This document shows positions 13,512 to 24,213 of a stretch of DNA of 64,000 nucleotides, in pieces; the stretch's first letter is position 1; each line of letters begins with the position of its first letter. The notes under the pieces are model-generated. The model saw only the letters and a program-made list of their open reading frames with translations. It made no database searches and had not been told where the DNA came from. A program made the translations under genes and the position numbers. The stretch is taken from the NCBI RefSeq assembly GCF_963678635.1, contig NC_087066.1, forward strand, positions 61,804,054-61,868,053, read 5' to 3'. Source of the DNA: Symsagittifera roscoffensis (Eukaryota; Xenacoelomorpha; Acoela; Convolutidae).

Positions 13512-13719
13512 ACCTTCCGCCATGAACCCGTGGGATAGACTGGGCTCTACTTTGAAAGGAGTCCGCTTTCAGTCAGAAGAAAAGATGGAAAAGGCAAAGG
13601 AGCTGAATGATATTCGCTGGAAATTCTTCGCCATAGTAGCCGATCGATTGTTTCTTCTGATCCATGTCATATTCGTTACCTGTAACATTACACTCACTAT
13701 TTGGAGACTTTTCAATTAG
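13512..13719 (+). CDS. Cys-loop (nicotinic-type) receptor subunit, terminal exon: MA helix and M4
   Basis: The exon follows a splice acceptor TTGTTCTCAG and reads 68 codons to a TAG stop, entering in phase 2. The peptide contains an amphipathic stretch (FQSEEKMEKAKELNDIRWKF) followed by a hydrophobic helix beginning FFAIVADRLFLLIHVIF and ending in WRLFN. The pattern W-K-F-x-A-x-V-x-D-R-L-F-L is the hallmark of the cytoplasmic MA helix running into M4 of nicotinic acetylcholine receptor subunits. The protein ends only a few residues after M4, as usual. The upstream exons (ligand-binding domain, M1-M3) are not visible between the satellite and this exon, so they probably lie left of the window or left of the satellite. 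No canonical AATAAA is obvious directly downstream. It could also be a stranded exon of a pseudogene. Confidence 0.85.
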
Positions 13720-14036
13720 CTTCATTTATATTTTGATTGACACAAGTATGAATTTTTTCGATTGTGATTCTGAAGTTGATTCAAACTTAGCATACATGTA
13801 TGTACTAAGAAACAAAAAAACTCAAGTAAATGACTCAAAAACAAACTATGAGGACCAAAACTAATTTTAATTGATTTAGTTGAGTTTGGTCAGTCTCCTC
13901 ATCAAAGTTTTTCTTTGAAATATCGATCCATCGCAAATAATTTTATCATGATATTACGTAAAAGAGCAAACTACTGTTTTCAATTAAAAAAAGACGTATA
14001 GCTTTGGTTTGCAACTCCCTGATTCATATACTAGTA
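13720..14036. other. 3' flank of the receptor terminal exon, nothing recognised
   Basis: AT-rich sequence that presumably includes the 3' UTR. A CAAATAATTTTATC stretch near 13935 is only a weak candidate for polyadenylation. Confidence 0.35.
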
Positions 14037-14287
14037 GACAAATTAAACGCAATTTACGTTTTTACTCGTTAAAAAGTCTTCAATGACAATTTTGAAACCT
14101 TTAACCTGAAATATTTCCTCACTTTTTAGAACAACCGACTGCAAATGATCTAAAGTATCCTCTCTTAAAGTCTCAATTTTTAAATTGAACCACTTACCTG
14201 ATTATTTCAGGTCTGAAAATGTCAGTTATCACCAATTGTAATTTTATCTGAAATTATAAGAAAAAACAAAGTTGAGGAAAATTGTTA
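14037..14287. repeat. Left arm of a palindrome that hosts the Gypsy element
   Basis: Its reverse complement aligns with 24413-24690. Matching blocks include GATAACTGACATTTTCAGAC with GATAACTGGCATTTTCAGAC, AAAATTGAGACTTTAAGAGA with AAAATTGAGACTTTTAGAGG, and AGATCATTTGCAG in both. The arms were a foldback element of about 550 bp before the retrotransposon inserted between them. Confidence 0.75.
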
Positions 14288-14292
14288 CACTG
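14288..14292. repeat. Target-site duplication CACTG, left
   Basis: CACTG lies immediately before the LTR terminus TGTCATAC. The same five bases follow the terminal ATGACA at 24408-24412. Five bases is a usual Ty3/Gypsy duplication length. Confidence 0.75.
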
Positions 14293-14547
14293 TGTCATAC
14301 CGGAGGGTATGATGTTCTAATACTTGAATCCGAATGGATCGATAAACCTTTAATTCTAAGTCGGAGCGAAAGAAACAACTAGTTGACAGATAACATTTAT
14401 TCAACTCTCTTTTCTTAGTGCAGTCAGAGTTCGTTCTCTCTGTCTAACAAGGTCAAGTGACCAGACATCTAGGCGTTAAACATAAGATTGTTAATAATAA
14501 AAATAACAAACATATAAGGATAGTTTGTCGATCCAGACCGGATGACA
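14293..14547 (-). repeat. Gypsy 3' LTR (left copy)
   Basis: 255 bp, with plus-strand ends TGTCATAC and GGATGACA, giving terminal TGTCAT/ATGACA inverted repeats. It matches 23959-24213 with scattered differences, which indicates some age since insertion. The adjacent internal sequence reads AAGGGGGAA on the minus strand, a polypurine tract. Confidence 0.9.
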
Positions 14548-14639
14548 TTCCCCCTTGACAACAAAAATTTATAAACTACTGTTTTGTAAATTGAGTTTTT
14601 AAAGTCCCCTTAGGACTGATAGATTGAGTTTTATAGTCC

Positions 14640-15640
14640 CGGTAGAACACTTTTGGCATTACTTTTCAGGTTGTGTATTCTGCTTGGCAGTTTTTTCTCC
14701 CTGGTTTTCGTGTTCCTCCTCGTCATCATTCTGATCGTCATCCTCTCCACCTTCTGGGCAAATTTTTGTGTTGATAAATAAAATATCGTTATTCGTGTCG
14801 GTTGGCTCATCTTCATTTGGCGGCGAAATTAAATCAACAATTTCAGTTTGATTGATCTTGCTTTTCGGACTAATAGCTTCTATTAGTTTGATGCATGCCT
14901 TGAATTGGGGAGTTGTTTCAGTAAAGCCCAATTCCTGAATGAGAGATTTTAGGCTGGGATAAGCATTTTCTTGTCTAGCCGGTGGTGAGTCGATTTTAAA
15001 TCTAATTGATTGTTTTGTTTCTTCGTTTTGCTTATCTTCGATCGCGTTAATAGGCACCGGGTTTCCAAAAGCATGAGAAAGCGCCGATTGGCGGTTTCGT
15101 GTTGACTTCCTCAATGGTTCCGGTGCATTCGTTGGAGGAGTTTGATTTTTGTTTTGCCGCTTTGGTGATGGGGTAATGTCTTCAGAGGAGTCCGATGATT
15201 GATCGTCCTCTTCGTGTTTGTCAGAGCTTGGTGTTGCTGTTTCGTTGGCCTGCGGCGTCCCAACCGGAATTTCTGCTTGGAGACTCAGCCCACTTGTTTG
15301 TAATCTGCTTGTGGGTCGCCCGCCGGTCCGTTTCCCCGTTGTTTTTGTTTTTCTTTCTGCCGGACTATTGGATTTTCCTTGTACGTGCATTCTTTCCTTT
15401 TGTGTCAATTTTTTCGGGAAGACAGTTTTTTCGTCTTCCTTGAACATCGGTTGTTGGGGAGCGGTAGGATTCTCGATGTCTAAAAAACGCAGGCAAGGTC
15501 CTGATCTCCGTGCGGATTTATAAGCAACGTAGTCACTGAGGCGAGAGGGTCCGCATGGTCCGTATATTAAAGGATTCGGTACAAAAGCAACACCACTGTT
15601 TCTTTATAATCTTGGTTGTTTTCCGAATGTTTGAACCCAA
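14640..15640 (-). pseudogene. Gypsy integrase C-terminal region and acidic tail
   Basis: The minus strand reads a C-terminal extension of the integrase. It starts near 15640 with NPLIYGPCGPSRLSDYVAYK, resembling the GPY/F-type module that follows Gypsy integrase cores. It then becomes a long Ser/Pro/Thr/Glu-rich, low-complexity tail ending at 14659. The open segment 15447-14659 (262 codons) has basic stretches (RKTKTTGKRTGGRP) and then acidic runs (GGEDDDQNDDEEEHENQ). I see no chromodomain. Whether the tail is part of Pol or a separate small protein cannot be settled from sequence. The nearly identical 3' part also occurs at 24214-24400. Confidence 0.6.
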
Positions 15641-15786
15641 GCAGTGGTATATGTAAGTATTTTCCCGTCTTTGGTTTTATATTTCTGTTCGAACGTTCTC
15701 GGATCCTTTACCTTGGTTGCTATTCTAATTGTTTTTCGTGCTACCTGATCTATCCGTTTTTTCGTGTTTTTGTCTTCCGTTGTTTG

Positions 15787-16780
15787 TCATCCCTTATACC
15801 TTACGTTCAACTTATTTTTGACTATTTCTATAGCTTTAGATTTCGCACCTGTGTCTTTCTGTTGTGTTGTTTCGTCCGAGTTTGTCAAATCCCGTGGCAT
15901 TTGTTGCTTTTGGTCTCGTTTGTTGATGGATACTTCATCTTCCGACCATCGTTGTAAGTCGTGCATTACCTCAGCGGGTAGGGGCGGCTTCGTAAGGTTC
16001 TTGCGATCTAAACATGCATGTTTTGCATTTTCCCAATTCAAATTGTTAGGTGAACTATTAGTTGCTAAGTTTGATAAAGGTGTGTTTGTTTTGCGTCCCA
16101 CATGGGCCTCAAATGGTGAAATTTTTGTTACGCTATGCGGTTTATTTCCGAGTGTTTTGATAATTTCTGCTACATCTGTAGCAAGTTTGTATGGTGTATT
16201 TGTTTTGTCTATTCTCATAACCTACGTTTTAAAGTTTGTATCATTCTCTCGACGACCCCTATTGCTCTATGATCATTCACCGGTGCAAATAGCAGCTTAA
16301 TATTGTTTGTATGAAAGAGCTGAAATTTTTTGCTCTAAATATTTGTGCTTGATCACACCTTATCCTGCGGGGTGCCCCGTTGTTTGAAATGTATCGTTGC
16401 GTAAATTTAATAGCAATATCTGCTGTTGTGTTCGTTACAACTTTTGCAGTTGGGAATTTTGACCACTTATCTATTGCGGCGACTAAAGTATTTGCCTCTT
16501 TATTTAGTTCATCCGGAAGGGTTCCTGCAAAATCTAGTTGTACTTCCTCATTTGGTTCAACTACTGGTTCCATTTGGAACGAAAGTTTTCCCCCGATGAT
16601 TAGCTTTAAATTTTTACCTTGTTCGGTGCAGTGTTTGCAATTCTGTGCCATCTGCACAATTGCCCGATGCATATGCGGAAACCATACGTGGTTGCTAAGA
16701 TCCAGCATCGCTGCCAATCCAGGGTGTGTCAGATGCAGACTATGAATTACTATCTGCCTCAGCGGTGTGAGGATGACTCA
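15787..16780 (-). pseudogene. Gypsy integrase, copy B
   Basis: From 16740 leftward the minus strand encodes the HHCC zinc-binding module (HLTHPG ... NCKHC), then a catalytic core with QLDFAGTL and IRCDQAQIF as the first two Asp motifs. The Glu motif GVVERMIQTLKR is at about 16230-16265. Segment 16717-16277 is open for 146 codons, after which a frameshift precedes the Glu motif. The Glu region continues in 16218-15787. Integrase would insert the cDNA into the genome. The frameshift implies it is non-functional. Confidence 0.85.
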
Positions 16781-18770
16781 TATTTCGTCTATCAGTAAAC
16801 AATCCTCTCTGACATGGAGCCTGTTTCTGATGTTATACCAGTACTGGCCGTACGAAGTTTTGATTGCTTCCCAATCCCTCTTTTTGACGAAGTTGATAAG
16901 AGGGCGAAGGTTTCTATTTTTTTTGGTGGCTGCGGCGATAAAACGAACACCCAATACGCGTTGTAGTTTTTGTCGAAGCAAAGGCGTGTCTTCCTCCGAC
17001 TCCACTGTATTGGTCGTTTTTTCCACTGTAGCGACTAGTCCGGCTGGTATCATCTCGTGACTGGCTTCTAACGTGTGTCCCATTGTTGGCGATTCGATTT
17101 TGGGAGCCAGTATCTCCTGTACACAAATTTCCGGATTTACCCGGCTGACATAAATATCCGATACTAGGTCTTTTGGTCCTTCGGGTGTTTGGGTAGAAGC
17201 TGTTGTAGTATGTGGTTCCGATGGGGTTGTTTGTGTAGTTGCTGTTGTAGTAGTCGATTGAGTTTGCGTTGTCATTGTTTGCATTTTGCATCCTGAACTG
17301 ATCCGATCCGTTCTGTTTCAGGATGCAGTTGTGTCCGTAAAAATGATCTTCGGGAAGTTTGATTTTTTGATAGTATCGATTTTCTTAGTCGAAAGTATCT
17401 CCCTGGCGTTCCGTACGGGCGTTGATGTTTGTTGAAGATGTGCTTGTTGTGGTGACTTTTGTGCTTCTGGGTGCCCTTTCTTTCCTTTGTTGGGAGGTTT
17501 CTTAAGCCATCTGGGGTCCGAAAGGCTTTCTTCCCGATCGGATGAGCCGTGCCAGTTTTCCCGTGAAGCTATTCGTCCTCTTGCCTCTGGTGATTTTAAT
17601 TCTGTTGGGATGAATCCTCCTTTGAATCCTTTAGTATCTTTACGGCTCATAGCTGCGTTGTGGCGTTGTTTAATTGAGATTTTATGCACGGATATTTTTT
17701 GGTTTTGAAATTGTTTGTATCGGAGGAGCGTTGACTGATTTTCAGCAGATTTTGAGTGAAACTGCTTTGTGTTATTATTTTGTCAATGACCGGTTGCGGA
17801 ATGTTTGGAATGTTTCATTGCTAATTGAATGTTTGAAGTAGCATTCAATATCCCTTTGTTTTTCGCGCGCTTTTTGATCAGCTGATATGGTGCTTCGCTC
17901 CGATTGGCTAGGTTGTTTAGAATGACATTGTCAATCATTTCCAGGTTTTTAATGAATGCCCTATTTGGTGCTACAACAAATTCCTCGTCATACTCACAAG
18001 GAGGTATTGCCAATGCGACCGGAATTCGGGATATGTAGTCAATTAGCCCCATTTTGCTCCCCGCGAGATGTTTGATATCGAGGTGAAAGGGGATTAATCG
18101 GTCGATCCAACGGGTGAGCCGACTTTGACTGGTTTTTGATCGCTCGCTCGCGTTCAACGCGCTGATCAAAGCTTGGTGATCAGTGATGACAGTAAAATGT
18201 TCCCATACAGATAGTATTTAAAATGTTCGATTGCCCACACGACCCCTAACAATTCAAGTTCGTTGACCGAGTATTTTTCCTCTAATGAGTTCAAGAATCG
18301 TCATGCATATGCTACGGCAACCCAACATTCTGGTGAAAATTGTTCGAGTACGGCTCCTAGTCCTGTAGTTGACGCGTCGCATACTATGCGAGTATCTAAA
18401 TGTTGGTCAAAATCAAAATGATTATTTTGTGTTATTTCTGAAACCAGTTTTAATATGTTGTTAAATGTTGTGTTATGCTCTGTGGACCATTCGAGTGGTC
18501 TGTTTTTTTCTGTGTATTTTAGTAATGGGCGTAACGCGGCAGCGGTTTGTGCCAATTTTGGAATGTACCGTATGAGGTGATGTATGGAACCCATAAAAAA
18601 TTTTTGTTGTTCAAAAATTTTCGGTGGTGATAGTTTCTCAATAGCCTCAGTCTTTTTTACCAGTGGTTTTGTACCCTCACTATTAACACTAAATCCTAAC
18701 CACTCAACTTGTTTGCATGAAAACTTACATTTATCCAATGATATTGCTAACTTTTCTTCATCCAATTTTT
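15874..18770 (-). repeat. Internal tandem duplication of Gypsy pol, copy B
   Basis: About 2.9 kb repeated at 18781-21635 with only scattered differences. It begins GTCCGAGTTTGTCAAATCCC and ends CTTCATCCAATTTTT. Ten bases (GATAAAGAAC) separate the copies. It spans the end of the RT domain, RNase H, a long linker and the integrase. Confidence 0.92.
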
Positions 18771-18780
18771 GATAAAGAAC
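16778..18780 (-). pseudogene. Gypsy RT thumb, RNase H and linker, copy B
   Basis: On the minus strand the duplicate starts with the RT thumb (LDEEKLAISLDKCKFSCKQ). It continues into RNase H (VCDASTTGLGAVLEQ, then TDHQAL) and the Thr/Gln-rich linker leading to integrase. It lacks the RT palm (no YLDD motif) because the duplicated segment starts downstream of it. The linker frame is broken into pieces (18169-17783, 17689-17318 and 17284-16778) by stops and frameshifts, unlike copy A. Confidence 0.8.
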
Positions 18781-18989
18781 GTCCGAGTTTGTCAAATCCC
18801 GTGGCATTTGTTGCTTTTGGTCTCGTTTGTTGATGGATACTTCATCTTTCGACCATCGTTGTAAGTCGTGCATTACCTGAGCGGGTAGGGGCGGCTTCGT
18901 AAGGTTCTTGCGATCTAAACATGCATGTTTTGCATTTTCCCAATTCAAATTGTTAGGTGAACTATTAGTTGCTAAGTTTGATAAAGGTG

Positions 18990-19660
18990 TGTTTGGTTTA
19001 CGTCCCATGTGTTTTGAAAATTTCTGCTACATCTGTAGCAAGTTTGTATGGTGTATTTGTTTTGTCTATTCTCATAACCGCTAATCTACGTTTTAAAGTT
19101 TGTATCATTCTCTCGACGACCCCTATTGCTCTATGATCATTCACCGGTGCAAATAGCAGCTTAATATTGTTTGTATGACAGAGCTGAAATTTTTTGCTCT
19201 AAATATTTGTGCTTGATCACACCTTATCCTGCGGGGTACCCCGTTGTTTGAAATGTATCGTTGCGTAAATTTAATAGCAATATCTGCTGTTGTGTTCGTT
19301 ACAACTTTTGCAGTTGGGAATTTTGACCACTTATCTATTGCGGTGACTAAAGTATTTGCCTCTTTATTTAGTTCATCCGGAAGGGTTCCTGCAAAATCTA
19401 GTTGTACTTCCTCATTTGGTTCAACTAATGGTTCCATTTAGAACGAAAGTTTTCCCCCCGATGATTAGCTTTAAATTTTTACCTTGTTCGGTGCAGTGTT
19501 TGCAATTCTGTGCCATCTGCACAATTGCCCGATGCATATGCGGAAACCATACGTGGTTGCTAAAATCCAGCATCGCTGCCGATCCAGGGTGTGTCAGATG
19601 CAGACTATCAATTACTATCTGCCTCAGCGGTGTGGGGATGACTCATATTTCGTCTATCAG
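18990..19660 (-). pseudogene. Gypsy integrase, copy A
   Basis: Reading leftward from 19660, it carries the zinc-binding module, then a TAA stop just before the MEPLVEPNEEVQLDFAGTL segment (19437-19141, 98 codons). The second Asp motif IRCDQAQIF follows, then a frameshift before GVVERMIQT. A deletion follows and the sequence passes directly into the duplicate RT thumb at 18780. The copy is truncated and non-functional. Confidence 0.82.
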
Positions 19661-21369
19661 TAAACAATCCTCTCGGACATGGAGCCTGTTTCTGATGTTA
19701 TACCAGTACTGGCCGTACGAAGTTTTGATTGCTTCCCAATCCCTCTTTTTGACGAAGTTGATAAGAGGGCGAAGGTTTCTATTTTTTTTGGTGGCTGCGG
19801 CGATAAAACGAACACCCAATACGCGTTGTAGTTTTTGTCGAAGCAAAGGCGTGTCTTCCTCCGACTCCACTGTATTGGTCGTTTTTTCCACTGTAGCGAC
19901 TAGTCCGGCTGATATCATCTCGTGACTGGCTTCTAACGTGTGTCCCATTGTTGGCGGTTCGATATTGGGAGCCAGTATCTCCTGTACGCAAATTTCCGGA
20001 TTTACCCGGCTAACATAATTATCCGATACTAGGTCTTTTGGTTCTTCGGGTGTTTGGGTAGAAGCTGTTGTAGTATGTGGTTCCAATGGGGTTGTTTTTG
20101 TAGTTGCGGTTGTAGTAGTTGATTGAGTTTGCGTTGTCATTGTTTGCATTTTGCATCCTGAACTGATCCGATCCTTTCTGTTTCCGGATGCATTTGTGTC
20201 CGTGAAAGTGATCTTCGGGAAGTTTGATTTTCTGATAGCATCGATTTTCTTAGTCGAAAGTATCTCCCTGGCGTCCCATACGGGCGTTGATGTTTGTTGA
20301 AGATGTGCTTGTTGTGGTGACTTTTGTGCCTCCGGGTGCCCTTTCTTTCCTTTGTTGGGAGGTTTCTTATGCCATCTGGGGTCCGAAATGCTTCCTTCCC
20401 GATCGGATGAGCCGTGCCAGTTTTCCCGTGAAGCTATTCGTCCTCTTGCCTCTGGTGATTTTAATTCTGTTGGGATGAATCCTCCTTTGAATCCCTTAGT
20501 ATCTTTACGGCTCATAGCTGCGTTGTGGCGTTGTTTAAATGAGATTTTTTGCACGGATATTTTTTGGTTTTGAAATTGTTTGTATCGGAGGACCGTTGAC
20601 TGATTTTCAGCAGATTTTGAGTGAAATTGCTTTGTGTTATTATTTTGGCAATGACCGGTTGCGGAATGTTTGGAATGTTTCATTGCTAATTGAATGTTTG
20701 AAGAAGCATTCAATATCCCTTTGTTTTTCGCGCGCTTTTTGATCAGCTGATATGGTGCTTCGCTCCGATTGGCTAGGTTGTTTAGAATGACATTGTCAAT
20801 CAATTCCAGGTTTTTAATGAATTCCCTATTTGGTGCTACAACAAATTCCTCGTCATACTCACTGGGGGGTATTGCCAATGCGACCGGAATTCGGGATATG
20901 TAAACAATTAGCCCCATTTTGCTCCCCGCGAGATGTTTGATATCGATGTGAAAGGGGATTAATCGGTCGATCCATAGGGTGAGCCGACTTTGACAGGTTT
21001 TTGATCGCTCGCTCGTGTTCAACGAGCTGATCAAAGCTTGATGATCAGTGATGACGGTATAATGTTCCCATACAGATAGTATTTAAAATGTTCGATTGCC
21101 CACACGACCCCTAACAATTGAAGTTCGTTGACCGAGTATTTTTCCTCTAATGAGTTCAAGAATCGTGATGCATATGCTACTGCAACCCAACCTTCTGGTG
21201 AAAATTGTTCGAGTACGGCTCCTAGTCCTGTAGTTGACGCGTCGCATACTATGCGAGTATCTAAATGTTGATCAAAATCAAAATGATTATTTTGTGTTAT
21301 TTCTGAAATCAGTTTTAATATGTTGTTAAATGTTGTGTTATGCTCTGTGGACCATTCGAGTGGTCTGTT
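19643..21369 (-). pseudogene. Gypsy RNase H and long Thr/Gln-rich linker to integrase, copy A
   Basis: The RNase H signature VCDASTTGLGAVLEQ lies at about 21220-21265 and TDHQALISSLN at about 21030-21050. From 21034 an open frame of 463 codons runs to 19643. After the RNase H end it holds a linker of some 300 residues. The linker has basic and Gln/Ser-rich parts, then a Thr-rich block (TTTTATTKTTPLEPHTTTAS), and ends in a helical segment (FVKKRDWEAIKTSYGQYW) that precedes the integrase zinc module. Such a long spacer is larger than usual for Ty3/Gypsy Pol. RNase H degrades RNA in RNA:DNA hybrids during reverse transcription. Confidence 0.82.
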
Positions 21370-22310
21370 TTATTCTGTGTTTTTTAGTAATGGGCGTAAC
21401 GCGGCAGCGGTTTGTGCCAATTTTGGAACGTACCGAGTGAGGTGATGTATGGAACCCATAAAACTTTTTAGTTGTTTAAAAGTTTTCTGTGGTGATAGTT
21501 TCTCAATAGCCTCAGTCTTTTTTACCAGTGGTTTTGTACCCTCACTATTAACACTAAATCCTAACCACTCAATTTGTTTGCATGTAAAATTACATTTATC
21601 CAATGATATTGCTAAGTTTTCTTCATCCAATTTTTTCAAAACTGATTGTAACTACTGTTTATGTGTATCCAACGATCCTTTTGTGACAATCAAAATATCG
21701 TCCAAATAAGCGTAAGTGTTTGTGCGACTAGTAAGAGTTAAATCGATTGCTTTTTGAAATTCGACTGGCATATTCGTGAGGCCATAGAATCCTGTTTAAA
21801 ATTGATACGTTCCAGTAGCGTGGGCCTCCGATAAGACTAAAGTTGCATTGTTCCTTGGTCGTTTTATCCAATGGGATTTGTGAGTATGCGTACCGAAGGT
21901 CCAGTGTTGAAAATAGCGTTTATTGAGACTTGTCTGATTTTACCACCGGCGCGATGTTATCCAACAGGAATTCAATGTTGGGCATTTGGTATTTGTTTTT
22001 GTGTATGGATTTGTTGATTTTCTTAGAATCAAGTGTGAGTTTGACTGTTTGATCCTTTTTGACCGTGATCACAATGGGACTAATAAATTGTTGGTCCGAT
22101 TATTTATCCAATTTGATGATGTGGTTTTGATTCATCAACTTGTTGAACTCCTCTTCAACACTTCCCTGTAGATGTACAGGAATACGTCGGCCTTTCTGTT
22201 GTATTGGTATGAAGTCTTGACTGAATTGGGTTTTCATCATGTGACTTTTTACGTATGCATAGTTGTTGGAAATTATCTAAAAATCATTGTTTGATATCCG
22301 GATCAGATTC
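21370..22310 (-). pseudogene. Gypsy reverse transcriptase domain
   Basis: The minus strand shows RT motifs in order: KLTLDSKKINK and QMPNIEFLLD (fingers), TLDLRYAYSQIPLD (motif A, first catalytic Asp), and then AYLDDILIVTK at about 21680-21715. YLDD is the catalytic box, where most retroelements have YVDD or YIDD. It is followed by the thumb (KCNFTCKQIEWLGFSVNSEG). Stops near 22100 and 21925 and a frameshift near 21795 break the frame. The upstream junction is with protease and the downstream junction with RNase H. Confidence 0.88.
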
Positions 22311-22630
22311 TTATTTTTCGCAAATTTTCAAAATGGTTTGTTTGTTTCTTTCTTGAATCAGCTTGACGCCGATTTTTGGTAGAAAACTGCGTCCAATGAT
22401 ATTGGCTTTTTGATCATCTACAGTGATGAATGGGGCTGATTGAATCTTCCAGCCTCCCGATTCAATTGTTATGATTAATCGTCCCTTTGGGATTATTGTT
22501 TCGCCGTTATAGCAGGCCAGATTTCTTGCTGTGTCATCTGGTGGTATACACTTAAATATTGCTGATCTATCATTTTGTTGAAGGTGCCGTGCGGTTTTTT
22601 TATTCAAAATGACATTGGACTTCCTGAGTC
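22311..22630 (-). pseudogene. Gypsy aspartic protease
   Basis: The catalytic motif reads ADSGSP at about 22610-22627, a DSG variant of the retropepsin DTG triad. The conserved IIGRSFLPKIGVKL segment near the C-terminus (about 22360-22400) matches the I-L/I-G-R-D/S helix of retropepsins. Just after the active site the frame is broken by a one-base difference in a T/A homopolymer, so the rest is read from 22607 in another frame. Confidence 0.75.
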
Positions 22631-23959
22631 GGCGATAGCAAATAGTTGTTCTGCCTTTGTTTTTAGTTTTACGACATGTCCATTCAGATCACTTTCTGAC
22701 AGAAGATTTGTATTTTTGATCTCAATCGATTCAGCGATCGCCATAACCGAAAAATTGTCTAGTTGATATTCATCCCATCCATTACTTGACGTAAACTTGG
22801 CAAAACCTACTGGATCGTTTTCCGTTTCGATGCTTTCTGTTTCTATTTCTTCCTGTTGCTCATCCTGTCGGGTCAAATAATTAACGTTTGTAGATCTGCA
22901 AACTTTTGCAAAATGACTTCGTTTGGCACATTTTGAACAAATCTTATCCTTCGCCGAGCAAGATTGCAGGTGATTCTGATTGTATTGATTTCCGCTTTTA
23001 TAGCAATGTTTTGAACTGTTTGTATTGCTATTTCTGTCTTGTCCTCTTGTGTTTTGAGATCCGCGTGGATATGGTAGACCACGGAAACTGCCTCTACTTC
23101 TTTGTGAGTTCTGATTAATTGTCGAATTATATCGACCACCCCGATTATTGATATAAGGTATGGGTTCTTGTTTTGGTGTATTTGGTCCCCCAAATGGGTT
23201 TATTTTCATAGTTCGACTATGTTCAATTCCTTTTTCTCTTCGAATTGCGTACTCGTATGCGTCTTGTGGGGTTCGTGTTTGTACTAATAATTCTTCTGCA
23301 ATTTTTTCATTGTGCATGTGTGCTGTTAACATGTCTCTAACCCATTCGTCTTCTCTGTCTCTGCAATCGGCCCGTGATGCCAATTCGACGAGATCTGCAT
23401 GAAATTGTTCCAGACTTTCCGTTTTATTTTGTTTACGGCAAATTAAATTGTAACGCTCGAATGCTACAATTCTATTAGTAACGAAGATATCCTCCAATTT
23501 TGTCATAAATTCTTGCGTGGTTACATTGTGTAAGACTAGGTTAGGTCATTTTTGCTGAATTTGTCTTTGGCCTTCAGCCCCCAAAAAGAGAAAAAGGTAG
23601 CTTTGGACACGTGCGTCTGCTTCGTCCCATCTGTATGAGTTACATAAAACCCCTTTCTCCCGGGCTTTTATGACGTGATTTTCATGTCCGACTCGTTTTT
23701 CTTGATTGCGCACCTCACAGTTTTTCCTTCGTGCGTCAGTTTCGCCGTGTATTTCAATTTCATATACAGGCTCAACAGGGTCTGTGAGGGATGGTTTTGG
23801 TCGTAGTAGATTCCGAATTTCCATCCCATCCTTTGCTAATACGGCCATCTCCATTTTGCCTGCCCACTTTGTCCATTCGAGTGGTGGTTCGGCCGATGCT
23901 CTCTCCCAAAATGGATTGATGTTCAGTGGGTTTTTCGAATATCCTGCTTGCTGCGCCAT
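22604..23959 (-). pseudogene. Gypsy Gag polyprotein with CCHC zinc knuckle, running into protease
   Basis: The start ATG at 23959-23957 straddles the LTR/primer-binding-site junction, giving MAQQAGYSKNPLNINPFWER. The frame is open except for one TGA at 23548-23546, in a position where TGG would fit. It then continues in the same frame to 22604. Gag would form the particle and package RNA. Near 22910-22990 there are two knuckle-like motifs. The second is intact (CSKCAKRSHFAKVC, C-x2-C-x4-H-x4-C). In the first, the second Cys is Ser. The Gag start was chosen because it follows the LTR directly and upstream codons lie inside the LTR. Confidence 0.85.
23951..23958 (-). other. Gypsy primer-binding site
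   Basis: Minus-strand TGGCGCAG begins on the base after the 5' LTR, continuing GCAAGC. TGG pairs with the CCA end of a tRNA. The first eight bases match the serine-type primer site known from some insect Gypsy elements, but the primer here is not proven. Confidence 0.65.
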
Positions 23960-24213
23960 GTCATATCGGAGGGTATGATGTTCTAATACTTGAATCCGAA
24001 TGGATCGATAAACCTTTAACTCTAAGTCGGAGCGAAAGAAACGACTGGTTGACAGATAAAATTTATTCAACTCTCTTTTCTTAGTGCAGTCAGAGTTCGT
24101 TCTCTCTATGTACCAAGGTCAAGTGACCAGCCATATAGGCGTTAAACATAAGATTGTTTATAATATAAAAAACATACATATAAGGATAGTTTGTCGATCC
24201 AGACCGGATGACA
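23959..24213 (-). repeat. Gypsy 5' LTR (right copy)
   Basis: 255 bp, homologous along its length to 14293-14547. It serves as 5' LTR for the main element and at the same time as 3' LTR for the truncated neighbour 24214-24400, because a polypurine tract and 3' internal sequence abut both LTRs. Confidence 0.9.

Larger units (their letters stand above)
18781..21635 (-). repeat. Internal tandem duplication of Gypsy pol, copy A
   Basis: Partner of 15874-18770. Relative to copy B it has lost about 57 bp around 19008, removing part of the integrase after the catalytic Glu. It is contiguous with the upstream RT palm and so represents the original RT-RNase H junction. Confidence 0.9.

Noticed and set aside
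15195-21709. Long plus-strand open frames across the Gypsy element
   Set aside because: They are the opposite strand of pol and gag. All recognised motifs are on the minus strand.
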